Program-made: the position numbers and the translations under genes
In this document: one piece after another, positions 42,785 through 54,060 of the stretch
How positions within the stretch are numbered: position 1 is the first letter of the stretch
Layout of the letters: each line of letters begins with the position of its first letter
Assembly: GCA_016617855.1 (NCBI GenBank)
Contig: JAECUM010012969.1
Coordinates: 1 to 64,000, forward strand
Origin: Megalonaias nervosa
Taxonomy: Eukaryota; Mollusca; Bivalvia; Unionida; Unionidae
Length of the DNA: 64,000 nucleotides
Direction of reading: 5' to 3'
Notes under the pieces: generated by a model
The model's input: only the letters and a program-made list of their open reading frames with translations
The model's database searches: none
What the model was told of the DNA's origin: nothing

Positions 42785-43545
42785 ATAATAATAATAATGA
42801 CTTTATTTAAAGAGGGTAACACAATTAGCTATGAATTAATCTATCATGAGGCCCTCATGCAAAGGAATTTATTTATTTTAGCTGCATCTCTGAAGTCACT
42901 GGATATATTGGGTTTGGAAGAAGGAAACAGAGTGGGCATTTCTAATCTCCACTGGAATACTATTCCAGACCAAAGTTCCAGAGTATTGGAAACTTTTTTA
43001 AAAATAATTTCTTATTTGGTTTGGGAATTTTATACTGTTTGTTTGACACAGATCGCAGGTGAGGAGTATTACCAGGTAGCCTATACTGGACTAGTGATTG
43101 TAAGTATTCAGGAGCACTATTATTGGATATCCTGTACATTAATTTGGCTTTTCTCAAATGGATTCAGTCTTTAATAAGTAACATTTTTAACTTACCAGCT
43201 AAATTTTCCTTGCTTTGTTTCTGGATTGATATTAGCTTAAATGCTCTTTTTTGAAGATGTGCTAGCTTTGCTATGTTTTTATCATTTGAATTACCCCATA
43301 CTGTATTAATGTAGTCTAAATATGGTTGTATGTAAATGTTATAAAATAGTTTGTATACCTTGTGCATTTAAGTGACCTATGTTAAAACCTTTAGTATTTA
43401 GTTTCATATTAATTATATGTATGTCATCATGCAATGGGGTACTCACCGAGATTGTCTCAATACTACTTTTATCATTCTGACATCCTATTTTCATACTTAA
43501 ATATATTAGCGTCTTCAAAGTCACATACAGCATTATTAGAGACTG
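42785..43545 (-). mobile_element. Internally deleted copy of the LINE family
   Basis: Read on the minus strand. It begins near 43545 with sequence matching the region just before and including the start of ORF2 (MKIGCQNDKSSIETISVSTP, close to the same stretch at 32517). At about 43362 it jumps to the C-terminal domain (LFYNIYIQPYLDYINTVWGN, then MRKAKLMYRISNNSAPEYLQ) and ends in AAATAAAGTCATTATTATTATT at 42785-42815. The endonuclease core and the RT palm are missing. Two frame breaks occur near 43160 and 42960. It lies in the receptor intron right after the second virus remnant. Confidence 0.8.
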
Positions 43546-45066
43546 CTGTTATTATTGTTCAAACCTTCTCTCTGATTGAAAATGTTCTTTCTCCATCTGA
43601 ATTGCTGTGGGGAAGTGCTGAACAAACAATGGTCATACCAATTAGAATGTCAGATGATTAACTGAAGGCAGATGACTGTTGCCCATGACAATATGTCTGC
43701 ATTAATTGCAAAGGATATAAAGCACCACACCCACCTCAACCCTAGTCTTTGCAGTTGGCCCATATTTGCTGAATTACAGCTGCATTTCAACAATTTGACT
43801 TAAAAATTGAATCGTACACAAAAACTATTTAAATAGCCACAAAAAAAAAAATCAGCTAAAATTTACATTTTATATATGGAATAAAAGTCACTTATGATTT
43901 TTAACTATACTCAAAACTCCAACAATGCTGAGTAAATGCAAAGAGACTGATCAAAGTGTGGTATCAGATTCTGTCATAACCAACTATAGCCAAATCAGTT
44001 TTAAAATTTGTACGTTTACTTCAATAAGGAAACTACTTTCAGAATGTAAAATACTTCTACATGATGACGACTTTCAAATCATTAACAACATCAATTTGAA
44101 ACAATTTATTTTGATCTGCAATACTTTTAAATTCAACCACATAACGACTGGAGATACCTAATGGGCAAAACAAGTACCTGATCGATAATGGTCTAGACAA
44201 ACATCTAACAATACATTGTAGGTTTACGGTGCCTACATCAGATGTTGCCTTAGCTGCTTACAAATGTAAATACAAGTAAGGGACTGGTATTGTTGAATAC
44301 TGGGGAACACTCTCAGATGAAGAGATGAATTATCTGACAAAAAAAACCTACAGGTTCAGTATGCTTCTTTCAACAATATATTATGGTCAGACAGATGGAA
44401 TATCTAGACTGGATCAAAGTATGATAATATGTAATATACTGGGTGCTCAGGTTCAAAACATGACACTATTACGAATTCTGTTATAACTGGATCTGACGGT
44501 GCTAAAGAACTGATGGAGTTACTAATTCTAGGACAGCAAGGTTAAGACAAGAGTAAACAACATGGTAAAATTCCAACAATATGTAACATATTCAAAAGTG
44601 AATTTGAACTTCACTGTTTTATATGACAGTATCTTTTTGTTACCTGGTGACATGATTATGAAAACTTGCAGCATAGTTAAGTACAGCAATATTTTACAAA
44701 ACTCAAATGACTTGTTTGGATTGGGGTTAAACCCTGCCATCAATACTAAAATGTGTTGCCTCCAATTTGCAGAATGAATATGAATAAACATAATTGAGTC
44801 TTGCAGTTATGAAACAATGAAATCTCCTCTGTAACAACATCAAATGGTGTCCATCCTTCAGTATGTAAGTATGCAGCAGTGTTTACGGCACCTCAGCACA
44901 AAAAGTGGCTTCACAATGCCAACAAACTGTTAAGTTAAAAAAAATATAAAACTTACCCGGTTTTGAAAGACTTCTTTTTTAATGTACCAGGACTATCGTA
45001 GATCATGGTTTGTGGCATTCAATTACTTCCATCGCTCCATATTGATTTCATCCTGGCATGTGATAG
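43546..45066. other. Intronic sequence, no gene seen
   Basis: AT-rich, without recognisable exon or mobile-element coding sequence. Confidence 0.5.
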
Positions 45067-45070
45067 ATAA

Positions 45071-45112
<42 letters not shown>
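45067..45112. repeat. (GATA)n microsatellite
   Basis: About eleven GATA units, just after the donor site of the Ig-like exon on the minus strand. Confidence 0.95.
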
Positions 45113-45129
45113 CTTGTGAAACAAATTAC

Positions 45130-45465
45130 CTGAGACAATAAAGTCAAAATGCCAAGACACGGTGTCTATATCATTGGAAAGTTGCAGTGTGTAGTTGCCA
45201 AAATCAATGTCTTTCACATTTCTCAAGTAGAGTACTGCCACATGTCCAGGTATCGTCACTTTCTTCATGTAGAACATCATGGTGATATTTGAAGGTTGGA
45301 TGTAAATGGAAATATCTGATGTATTGGAAATTTCAGATGAAGCCAACTGCTTAATAAACTTTACTGTCTTTATAGAAGGGTAACTGAAAAACTGGATCTC
45401 TATACTTATTGATTTGTTAGTTTCTCCTGCAAATGTTGATTGTGTTTTGCCAACAAATGGAAGTC
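45130..45465 (-). CDS. Ig-like domain exon of a cell-surface receptor
   Basis: On the minus strand an acceptor CCACTTTAATTTCAG and a donor CTCAG then GTAATT bound a 336-base exon of 112 codons, phase 1 at both ends. The sequence is beta-rich, with IEIQFFSYPSIKTVKF, then VAVLYLRNVKDIDFGNYTLQ and a final strand WHFDFIVS. The D-x-G-x-Y motif is typical of immunoglobulin I-set or V-set domains, but the usual Cys pair is absent. It pairs with the fibronectin III exon at 27.0 kb and the transmembrane exon at 23.85 kb, and implies introns of 18 kb and 3 kb in this part of the gene. N-glycosylation sites (NTS, NIT, NYT) fit an extracellular domain. Confidence 0.6.
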
Positions 45466-46814
45466 CTGAAATTAAAGTGGAAAATGGTAGTAAGTAGAAT
45501 CAATATGTTCTAACAAGACTGGAACAAAACTCACAAAGAAAGCTTCAGCAAATGGACTGAGTAGACTGTAAACTATACACAAACGTGATGGCTTGCACTG
45601 GTAAAAAAGCCAAGTTCAGGATGCTTGCTTCCAAACTTTAACAAAACTGCTTTTCTAAATTGTATTCACATCTGACTCTCTCAGTATGATAATTTCAAAT
45701 TGTGTATGACTTTGGAATATGGTATTTTATGAACAAATGTTAGTGTTCTTGCAAAATGCATGCCCTCCCACCCCCCTGTCTCATCTTGTATTCTGTTACC
45801 TCTCTAAAGACTGACCAGTCATGTGGCCTAAGGGTACCATGGGTTCAATGAAATTATCATGAAACTTCAACTTGATTAAGTATCATTTGATTTTCCAATT
45901 ACATTTAAACTGTGGATAAGTCATGTGTGTAATTGGTGGAATACCAGATAACTGTTTTGGAAACTTTTACCATAATTTATATAATTGATTCTTGCCAACC
46001 CCTTGCACAGCACAAGTGCAAACAAGTGGACACAAAGCGTAATCTGAGCATAAAGTGTAATCTACATATTATTACATACAAAGGGCTTAAACCAAGTAAC
46101 AAAGAAAGGCAAAACCTAACAAGCATTCTATAATTCAAAATATAAATTTATTTCCCTAAAATATAAAGTCAAAGAAAGTAAAAGAATTAAAAATAGCTTA
46201 CAGTATGTATGAATTCCAACAATTTCCTAAATGTACTATCAATTTCACAGTAATCCAGAAATGTTCCAAAATTATTCAAAATGAAAGGTTCTAATCTGCT
46301 TATGTGCTGGTGCCAAAGAAACACTGTTCTAGTATCCCAAAGTTTTACTTCAAGGTAAATCCAATGAAAGTTGAACATCACCAATTTATGTCCTTCAGTG
46401 TTTTACAGTAATCCAACAAAAAAAAATATCCAAGTTACTGAATATTTCATGGTATTCCGACAAAATTAATACATATACAGGTCAATGAATGGTTCACCAT
46501 AATCAGTAAGGTACTGTCTGTTTAGCATAAATGTTTCAGCTCTGCAATTTCAACAAACAATACATAAATAAATCTAATTCCCTCGTACTCGCACAAGAAT
46601 GAATTATAATTGTAGACTTAGAATGCTGTGCTTCAGTTCCTTTATGTAGCCACTTTATGCACACATAAACAAATCTGAATTACTAACAAAGATTCCCAAA
46701 CATTTAAATTATTTTATATTGTGAAATATCCCAACAGCCAACACCTGACATAGTTTTATAATTTAACCAATCTGCAGCTAAGGCAGTCATGACATATCTT
46801 GAGTACAGATTTTC
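45466..46814. other. Upstream intron, no gene seen
   Basis: AT-rich non-coding sequence. A 65-residue frame on the minus strand at 46187-46384 has no domain or splice support. Confidence 0.5.
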
Positions 46815-47110
46815 TCCTAGGATCATGTGATGATATCCTAACCTGCATCGTTAGAGGGAACACATTACTTGAAGCAGAAACTGCAAGGACTAAAGCCAGA
46901 TTTTTAAAAATCTGCACCAGTCGTGCTAATTCTCACAATTTTGACCCCCATCTTATCATCAGTCCGTCCAGGAATGGGATCAAAATACACCAGAATTTCA
47001 TCTATGTTAATGATCATATTGTCAGCGAAATCTTCGTCTCTTCTGGACTTCACAAATTCATCAAATGATTTTATTTTCTCCAAATCTTCTGGGCAATGCT
47101 GGGTCGTTCA
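46815..47110 (-). pseudogene. pogo/Tigger-type transposase (DDE) fragment
   Basis: The minus strand encodes LEKIKSFDEFVKSRRDEDF, IINIDEILVYFDPIPGRTDD, MGVKIVRISTTGADF and, after a frame change near 46905, LALVLAVSASSN. A N-x-D-E block, followed by a F-D-x-P stretch and then a V-x-I-x-T-T-G strand, is the catalytic core of the DDE-1 (pogo/Tigger/Jerky) family. The first catalytic Asp is present. Downstream residues are lost. It is the only trace of an enzyme able in principle to move elements such as the one at 35.3-36.4 kb. A link between the two is not shown. Confidence 0.6.
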
Positions 47111-47278
47111 TGTCCGTGCATGAAGCACTATATTGTGTCACTTTAAAAATTGTTCCATTGTTTTATTTCCAAAATTCCTGTGAATACCGGTGGAAAGGAA
47201 CCAAAAAAGTTAGCTTCCTTATCTTGGTAGTTTTTGTATATTAAAAAAAAAAAAAAAATCAGCACACTTAAAAGAATC

Positions 47279-47431
47279 CAAAGTCGACTTCCGAGGTCGG
47301 CTTCCTTAGTAATAACATAACCTTTGTATTGATATCCTTGCAAAAAGGAAAAAAGCTTCAAAGTAGTCAAAGCCAGCTTCCAAGGTCAGATTCCTCTGCA
47401 ATAAAAATAACCTTTGTCTTTGATGTCCTGT
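47279..47431. repeat. Two-copy direct repeat of about 60 bp
   Basis: CAAAGTCGACTTCCGAGGTC at 47279 and CAAAGCCAGCTTCCAAGGTC at about 47369 each continue to AATAACMTAACCTTTGT and TTGATRTCCT. The offset is 90 bases. Confidence 0.75.
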
Positions 47432-48299
47432 CGGTAAATTCAGAAAATGAGTTTACTGCTCACTGCCAGTTGTGTTTATTCATCACCCTGGCTTCTATCT
47501 ACTTGGCATCTGTAGTTATAATTAATACAAATGGGCATTGATGTCTGCAAGTAAACAGTATACATAACAATAACTTGCTTTTAATGTAACTCATGCTAGT
47601 GAACAGATTGTCACTTGCAGTCAAGTGAATGTATTTTCAAATAATGATTTTTGCTTGCGACATGGATATAATTCAGTCTTGGTTATTTTGCACCTAACAC
47701 CATGACATACGTGAATGACAGTTGTCTTCAAGCGATTGGTTGCTTATTTTCCTCTCATTTGCAATTTTGTTGGATCCAGTTTTCAGTCGGATAACATATT
47801 CAAACCTTTGAGTACAACCAAACATGACCTGTTTCTCATTGTTCATGTCAATGATCAACAGTCATGCATTCTCACACATAAGCGATGCACGCTACAGTAT
47901 GGAAGCCTACGATACATATACGCAGTTCGTGGATATATTTTATTCTTTAATAGGTGTTTAATGCAATTAAATGATGTTTACACAAAGAATGGATTCCAGT
48001 CAAGGCCCATTATGTGGGTTAGTTCAAAGTCAGTTCAGTGGACACGCGCACTAGTTGGATTGGCTATCAGCTAATCAGAGACAAGGGTCTGCTGTGCTGA
48101 GGCAGCTGACACTGGTCATTCACTTTACAAGTGATCAGCGTTGAGAGTGGACAGTTTGTTTCGTATTATGTTCTCTTCTTGGTTCACGAACTGTTTACTG
48201 TTGGAACTTGTCATTCATTCAGGACTCAGTCATAACCTATACTGCAAATATGCTGATCTAGTTCGAATTCCTAGGCATGACGCTAGAATTTGATTTATT
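47432..48299. other. Gap before the DIRS-like element
   Basis: One 119-residue plus-strand frame (47715-48074) matches nothing I know and has no motif. It may be leader or terminal-repeat sequence of the DIRS-like element, whose left border is not visible. Confidence 0.4.
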
Positions 48300-48473
48300 G
48301 GGATTACAGTGCAACAACAACTGTCCACACGCCAGTCGTTAAAGTGGATGTCGTGTAGCATCTTCTGCTGCAAAAACCTATTGTTCTGCCGAGCAATTGC
48401 TAAGTTGGAAAACCTATTTGCCGTGTGTATATCACCCTATTCTTCTGCGGGCAATTGTAGACTTTGGTATATC

Positions 48474-49061
48474 ATGGAAAAACCGCAGCAGCTTTCCTCT
48501 TCTCATGGGTGCCGCAGTCGTAGAGCAAAAAAAACCAGACAACAATGGGATGCTCAGTCGCCCAAAAATTGGTCAGTGGGGAAACTTCTTAAAAAAATAT
48601 GTGAAATTAACATTATTGTGCCGGCTTCGCTAAAGAAGGCTCAACATGTGCAGATCTATGAAGAAAATTTGAAGCTAATTCAAGATGGAGCCGTTAGGCC
48701 CCTGGATTCTGACTCACCCGCACGGGAGGGTTTGCAGCAGCTCAGGATGACGTCAGTACCCACAGAATTGCCCTCTTACCTAGACGAGACTGGGCATGGT
48801 ATTTCTGCAGCTAATTCAGTACATCCATCGGTACGCTCAGCTTCGAGAACCAGTCAACGTAGTGCGCAGCCACGAGCAATAGGAATACCTTGTTTCGTGC
48901 CCACGGTAAGGGGAGCTCCTAACACCGGAGACATTTATCAACAACAACAACTAATACACCATGTTCCTGAGAAGGATACCGTTCTATTGGAAGCAGTATC
49001 ATCTCTCCAAGCGGCTGTGATAAAAATGCAAACGCAGTTAAATATGTCCAACAATACATGA
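48474..49061 (+). pseudogene. DIRS-like gag, N-terminal part
   Basis: The frame from 48309 to 49061 is open; the ATG at 48474 (MEKPQQLSSSHGCRSRRAKK) is the more likely start as the earlier part looks non-coding. It is basic at first, then has a Ser/Pro/Thr-rich centre with GAPNTGDIYQQQQ, and ends with a short coiled coil (LEAVSSLQAAVIKMQTQLNM). The next gag frame starts 43 bases later and the two may be one protein split by a break near 49061-49104. It would form the element's nucleoprotein. Confidence 0.55.
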
Positions 49062-49103
49062 TATCCGTGTACTGAGACACAGGCGCATACCCTCGCAACA
49101 GCG

Positions 49104-49949
49104 ATGTCGGCCACGGAAACCAGGTCTGGCATCACCGAGTTTTCTGACCATGGCGTGCCTATTTCTACGCTACCAGATATTGACCCCGTCAGCTCACAAT
49201 TGCGGAAAGAGATTATTGCAGGTAAATACGTGAATTTATCTTTACTTCTCATGCCACATGAATTTGAAGATCAAACATCCATTCAGTCAGGTCAATGGGG
49301 CATGAAGTTGGTGGGAAAGTTTCCTGGTCAAATTTCTAATAGTACACAAGTCTGCGACCATAGGCTGTCTAAGAACTTGACTATTAGCGAGTTCATACTA
49401 GCGTTTAGTCGGTATAAGGCGATTATGTGTGATGCCTTCCCTTCCAGAACTCGAGAATTGGATCTATATCAGAAAGAGATGATAAAAATGCATGCCCTAA
49501 CAAAAGGAAGCCCAGCTTTTTATGAGTACCACAAAGAGTTTGCACGAAAAGCAGCCATTTACTGCAGCACCATGAACATTAAAGTAGATTGGAGTAGAAT
49601 CGATCCCAAGCTACAAACATATGTCTTGTCTGCTTACAAAGTTGTTCCATGCCATCATTGCCGGAGTTTTGCTCACGATTCAGACTTCTGTCATCTCGCT
49701 GCGCAGACAGCAATTAGTCAACCAAGACAAAGTCCATCAGTGAATAGTCAGATTACAGTAGATAGACAAGGTCGGAGAAGGATATTACACTTAGGAAAAG
49801 AAATATGTAATAATTTCAATGGAACAAATGGCTGTTTCCGAGCAAATTGTAGTAATGCGCACGTGTGCTTGACTTGCAAAAAAACACATCCACAGCTCAA
49901 GTGCAACCTGATGGCAAAGCAAGTGCTGCCACCTTCAAAACCTCAATGA
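49104..49949 (+). CDS. DIRS-like gag with CCCH and Cys-His motifs
   Basis: An intact 281-residue frame. The N-terminal half is a helical capsid-type region with LRKEIIAGKYVNLSLLLMPH and FRSR-like basic patches. It is followed by CHHCRSFAHDSDFC (a Cys-His cluster) and a C-terminal block ICNNFNGTNGCFRANCSNAH and CLTCKKTHPQLKC, i.e. a CCCH finger plus a Cys-pair. This layout is typical of gag proteins of DIRS-like elements in aquatic invertebrates and fish. It precedes pol with a gap of only a few bases. Confidence 0.65.
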   Translation: MSATETRSGITEFSDHGVPISTLPDIDPVSSQLRKEIIAGKYVNLSLLLMPHEFEDQTSIQSGQWGMKLVGKFPGQISNSTQVCDHRLSKNLTISEFILAFSRYKAIMCDAFPSRTRELDLYQKEMIKMHALTKGSPAFYEYHKEFARKAAIYCSTMNIKVDWSRIDPKLQTYVLSAYKVVPCHHCRSFAHDSDFCHLAAQTAISQPRQSPSVNSQITVDRQGRRRILHLGKEICNNFNGTNGCFRANCSNAHVCLTCKKTHPQLKCNLMAKQVLPPSKPQ

Positions 49950-49952
49950 CTA

Positions 49953-51582
49953 AATCAGGATATAGCATTAGAAACATTTCAGGCAACCACACCCATCAAC
50001 ATCACTAGACTCCAAGAAGAATTGCAACACCATCCTGATAAAGACTGTCGACTATCTTATAAATGGTCTCTGCTATGGTTTTCATACAGGACTTTCTCAT
50101 CAGCCTACATCTTCATTTGAGTGTAAAAATTTGGTATCAGCTACATCACAACCTGATGTGGTTGATGTATTTCTTGAGTATGAGCTTTCCAACAACTACC
50201 TCATAGGCCCCTTTGAAAGTCCACCATTTCCTATATTCCGGATTACCACCCTGGGTGTAGTACAAAGCAAATCTTTGGGCATGTACAGACTTGTAGTAGA
50301 TCTGTCGGCACCGCACAGTTCACTTGAGCATGAAAGTATCAATGCCTTAATCAGCAAAGATGATTTTTCTCTCTCGTACGTAAACATAGATGATGCTATT
50401 CATATTCTGGTGCAGTTAGGTATGGGTGCTAATATGTGTAAGACAGATATTACCGATGCATTCAAGCTAATTCCCATACTCCCATCATTGTGGCCTCTGT
50501 ATGGTGTCAAGTGGAGGAACAAATATTATTTCTACACCAAGTTAGTGTTTGGTAGTAGAAGTAGTCCTAAGATTTTTGATACACTGTCCAGAGCGATTTC
50601 GTGGATAGCTCAACATAATTATGGTATATCACATTTTTTGCATTTACTGGATGATTTTTTGTCCATTGATGAGCCGGATTTTACAGCAGAAAGAACTATG
50701 GCATTAATCACATTGATTTTCAATAGGTTATCTATTCCAATTGCTCCCCACAAGACTTTAGGACCGTCACCAGTCATGGAATACTTGGGTATAATTCTAG
50801 ACTCAGAAAAAATGGAAGCTAGATTGCCACAAGATAAGCTGAGCAGGTTGGCTGCACTGATTAAAGCTTTCCAGCAAAGGAAATCTTGCACGAAGAGGGA
50901 ATTACTGAGTCTTTTGGGCCATTTACATTATGCATGTCGTGTGGTCATCCCCGGTCGGTCTTTCACATCATATCTAATATCCTTGTCAACAACTGTCACT
51001 GAATTGAATCATCATGTAAAAATAAGTAGCGAATTTAGACTGGATCTAAGGATGTGGAGTGACTTTATGGTGCAATGGAATGGAATTTCTTTCTTCTTGG
51101 ACTCTAATGTTACCCTTGCTACAGATTTTGAGCTCTTTACTGATGCAGCATCAACTGTCGGTTTTGGCGGTTTTTTCCAAGGCAGATGGTTCCAAGGATC
51201 ATGGCCGGACAATTTAGACATACTAGGCACAGACAAGTTGTCTATGGCCCTGCTGGAGATCTACCCCATCGTAGTCTCAGCCCATATATGGGGCCATATG
51301 TGGCAGAGAAAACAAATTTTGTTCCATTGTGACAATATCAGTACAGTTGAGATAATTAGGAAACGTCGATCCAAGTCTCCCATGATAATGAAATTGCTTA
51401 GGCGTTTAACATGGATATCAGCTCAATATTGTTGCGAAATTCTAGCCGAATATGTCCCAGGGAAAGATAACCTCAATGCAGATGCTCTCTCTCGTTTTCA
51501 GATGGACAAATTCTGGCATCTGGCTCCAGCTGCAGAGAAAACTCACCCATGCCCAGTCTTAGAGGAACTGATACTCTACTAA
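49953..51582 (+). pseudogene. DIRS-like pol: reverse transcriptase and RNase H
   Basis: The main frame (50131-51582) holds the RT: KTDITDAFKLIPILPSLWPL, then FGSRSSPKIFD and the catalytic LLDDFLSID at about residue 175, where LDD replaces the usual YxDD as in DIRS elements. RNase H follows: ELFTDAASTVGFGGFF, ALLEIYPIVVSAH, LFHCDNIS and NLNADALSRF give the D-E-D-D set. Codons 49953-50060 continue the frame upstream but in another phase, so a frame change near 50060 separates the first 35 residues. The end overlaps the recombinase start by 34 bases. RT and RNase H residues are all kept. Confidence 0.85.
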
Positions 51583-52581
51583 ACAAAACTGTGGACCTTT
51601 TACTACAAGCAGCACATAGCCCACGGACACAATCGGTCTATTTGTCGGGTTGGAAAGCCTTCAGTCATTTTTTGGTCATATCAGGTCACTGGGATCATAG
51701 GTGTGATCAACCTTCAGTACCAATTGATGAGAATACCCTTGTTGATTTTGTGGCATATTGCTTCAAGATTATTCATATTCGATATGCATCTATCAAGCTA
51801 TATTTGTGTGGTGTGAAGTATTTCTGTGTCAAATGGGGCATATATCACCCCCTCGATGGCCCTTCGTATTCGTGCTGTCCAAGATTGCAAATGGTGTTGA
51901 GGGGGTGTGAAGAAATCACAGAGTAATGACCCTAACACAAGGTTACCCATCACCTTCGATATATTGGCGCGCATGTGTGCTTTGCTTCAGAAAGGTTTCT
52001 TTGGTCAGTGGGTGGATGGTATGCTGCTTGCTGCATCTTCATTAGCGTTCTTTGCCTTTTTACGTTGTGGCGAATTTACGGTGACGGCAACTACGGATAT
52101 GGAGTACTTGCGGATCAGTGACTTTATTATTGCTGGTGATAATTCTAATGGGACTTTAGTGTTGAGAGCATCAAAGTCTGATCCATTCCGTTATGGTGTG
52201 CAGATCAGACTTTTTGCAGTGCATAACTGTACTTGCCCCTTAAGGGCTTTACACGACTATCTAGAGCTCCGTGACAGGGTGGGCTGTCTTACGCCTTCTG
52301 ACCCGCTATTTACTACAGATGGTATTAATCCACTTTCTAGATCAGTGTTTTTGGAGAAGTTACATCTGCTCCTGCAGGTACTAGGCTATCCACAATACAA
52401 ATTCAATGGGCACTCCTTTTGGATAGGGGTCGCCACTACTGCAGCTAATGCTGGGATCGAGGACCACCTTATTAAAACACTAGGCCGTTGGACTTCAGAT
52501 TCTTATTTACGTTACATCAGGACCTCAAATGACGCCATTTTTCATGCACAGCAGGCCATGTGTGGATCTACCCGTTCATAG
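51549..52581 (+). pseudogene. DIRS-like tyrosine recombinase, frame change and lost catalytic Arg
   Basis: The first frame (51549-51926) has the N-terminal helical arm: AHSPRTQSVYLSGWKAFSHF and VDFVAYCFKIIHIRYASIKL. A one-base length change in a G-run near 51900 switches to the catalytic frame (to 52581). That part has FAFLRCGEFTVT (first Arg), KFNGHSFWIGVATTAA (His present, but Trp where the second Arg is expected), LGRWTSDSYLRYIRTS (Trp and the nucleophilic Tyr). Recombinases of this family insert the circular cDNA into the genome without target duplication. The Arg-to-Trp change alone should abolish activity. Confidence 0.8.
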
Positions 52582-53584
52582 ACAAGTGCTGCCCTATGAG
52601 CAGTTTCGTCAGCATGTTTCTTGGATAGAGTGCATTTGATGGAATTGTTTATGTGCTAATATACGTGAGTAGGTGTGTGTCAGTGTTTTCTTTCAGATGT
52701 GATCATCAGATTCTTTACATGGACTGATTTCTGAAAAAGGATGTGTGTCAGGGTATTCTTGCGGATGTGATCATCACATTCTGCACATGGAGTTATTTCT
52801 CAGAAAGGAGTAAGCAGATTCTGTGTATTGTGCCAAGTGTTTCATTGCATTTGGAATTCTTCAGTTTTTCTATGGAGTGTGATCATCAGATTCAGGCGCC
52901 CTGTGAGGTGGGTTTCGCATCGGTGTGTTCACAATGTGTAACAGGATCATCAGATTCACTGGCATTGGGCGGCGTTTAGGCACCAGTAGGGCCTTCTAGT
53001 TCAATCTGTTACTGAATGCACTGCAATCGTTTTTGTGCATCCAACTTAATTTGCACTCCTGTACTTTACTTTATTTATACATCGACCCCTAATGGGGAAC
53101 AAGCCGTGAACATTGCAGTGCTGAACATACATGTTTTTAGTGTTTTGTTTCCTCATATATGACTGTCTTTCAGATTGTCGCATCACAGCATTGCTTACCT
53201 TACCAATACGGTCTAGATTTACTGTGATTTTAGTCTTGTTATCACCATAATAATGTTTGCAGGCAGGAATCCCTGAACAGTAACACCTTGGCACGGGTCC
53301 TTACAGTGTTATCCAGATATACGGTGATTCACAGTTGTATGGGTCTTAATATGGCAATGATTCGTGTTTCATTTTCCTAATTGCTTATATTGTGTGTTAT
53401 ATTTCGTGCTTATTTTAACAGAACTGCAGGTTGTTCTTGTTCATACATATCCGTTCCTTGGGGCTCTCCGCTGCATACTACTGCAGTTCCATTCTTGGCA
53501 TGCAGCGTGGTTTGGGCATTCTGTCCCCAATCCACTCGACTTACAGACATAACAAGTTATGGCGACTCTGCCTCAATACAGCGG
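52582..53584. other. 3' non-coding region of the DIRS-like element
   Basis: No gene is visible. Phrases such as GATCATCAGATTC and GTGTGTCAGKGTWTTCTT recur at irregular spacing (near 52,675, 52,740, 52,880 and 52,940), so it is internally repetitive. Confidence 0.5.
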
Positions 53585-53850
53585 CAATTCTGCCTTAACA
53601 GTTAGGTCAGTCAGTCAAACATCGGCAATTCTGCCTTGACATCAGTCATACTGGCGATTCTGCTTCATAGATAGGGCATGTTGGCCATTCGGCCCTGACA
53701 TCAGTCATACTGGCGATTCCGCCTCATAGATAGGGCTTCAGGCATACAGGCGATTCCGCCTCATAGGTAGTGCATGTTGGCTATTCAGCCCTGACAGCAG
53801 TCATACTGGCGATTCCGCCTCATAAATACTGCATGCTTCTATTCCATCTT
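53585..53850. repeat. Tandem repeats with GGCGATTCCGCC palindrome
   Basis: At least four copies of ACTGGCGATTCYGCCTCATAG alternate with TGTTGGCYATTCRGCCCTGA and CAGTCATACTGG. GGCG and CGCC around ATTC can form a small hairpin in each copy. It sits within the 3' region of the DIRS-like element and may be part of its terminal structure. Confidence 0.75.
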
Positions 53851-54060
53851 ACACATTAACCTCATGCAGTGGAGGGTGAGACCCAAGGAATGCCAAAGAT
53901 GTATAATTATGTACTGTTTTATAATGCTAAATAGTGTTATTAAAGAGTTGATATTACTTTCTTATTAGTTCTTCTTATGCTACATGCAGTTCACCTGTCA
54001 GTCAATCCAGCTATCGATACAGGAGTGTCGGGTGAACTGGCGATTTCACATATGGTCCAC

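Larger units (their letters stand above)
48300..54060 (+). mobile_element. DIRS-like retrotransposon (tyrosine-recombinase type)
   Basis: Gene order gag, RT-RNase H, tyrosine recombinase on one strand, with the recombinase frame overlapping the end of pol, defines the DIRS order. No methyltransferase or hydrolase domain (as in some DIRS or Ngaro families) is recognised, so the subfamily is open; a PAT-like form is possible. The borders are approximate and no clear split or inverted terminal repeats could be found by eye. It is inactivated by several frame changes and by loss of a catalytic Arg. Confidence 0.8.

Noticed and set aside
47715..48074. 119-residue plus-strand frame before the DIRS-like element
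   Set aside because: No domain, no conserved motif and no splice context; not reported as a gene.
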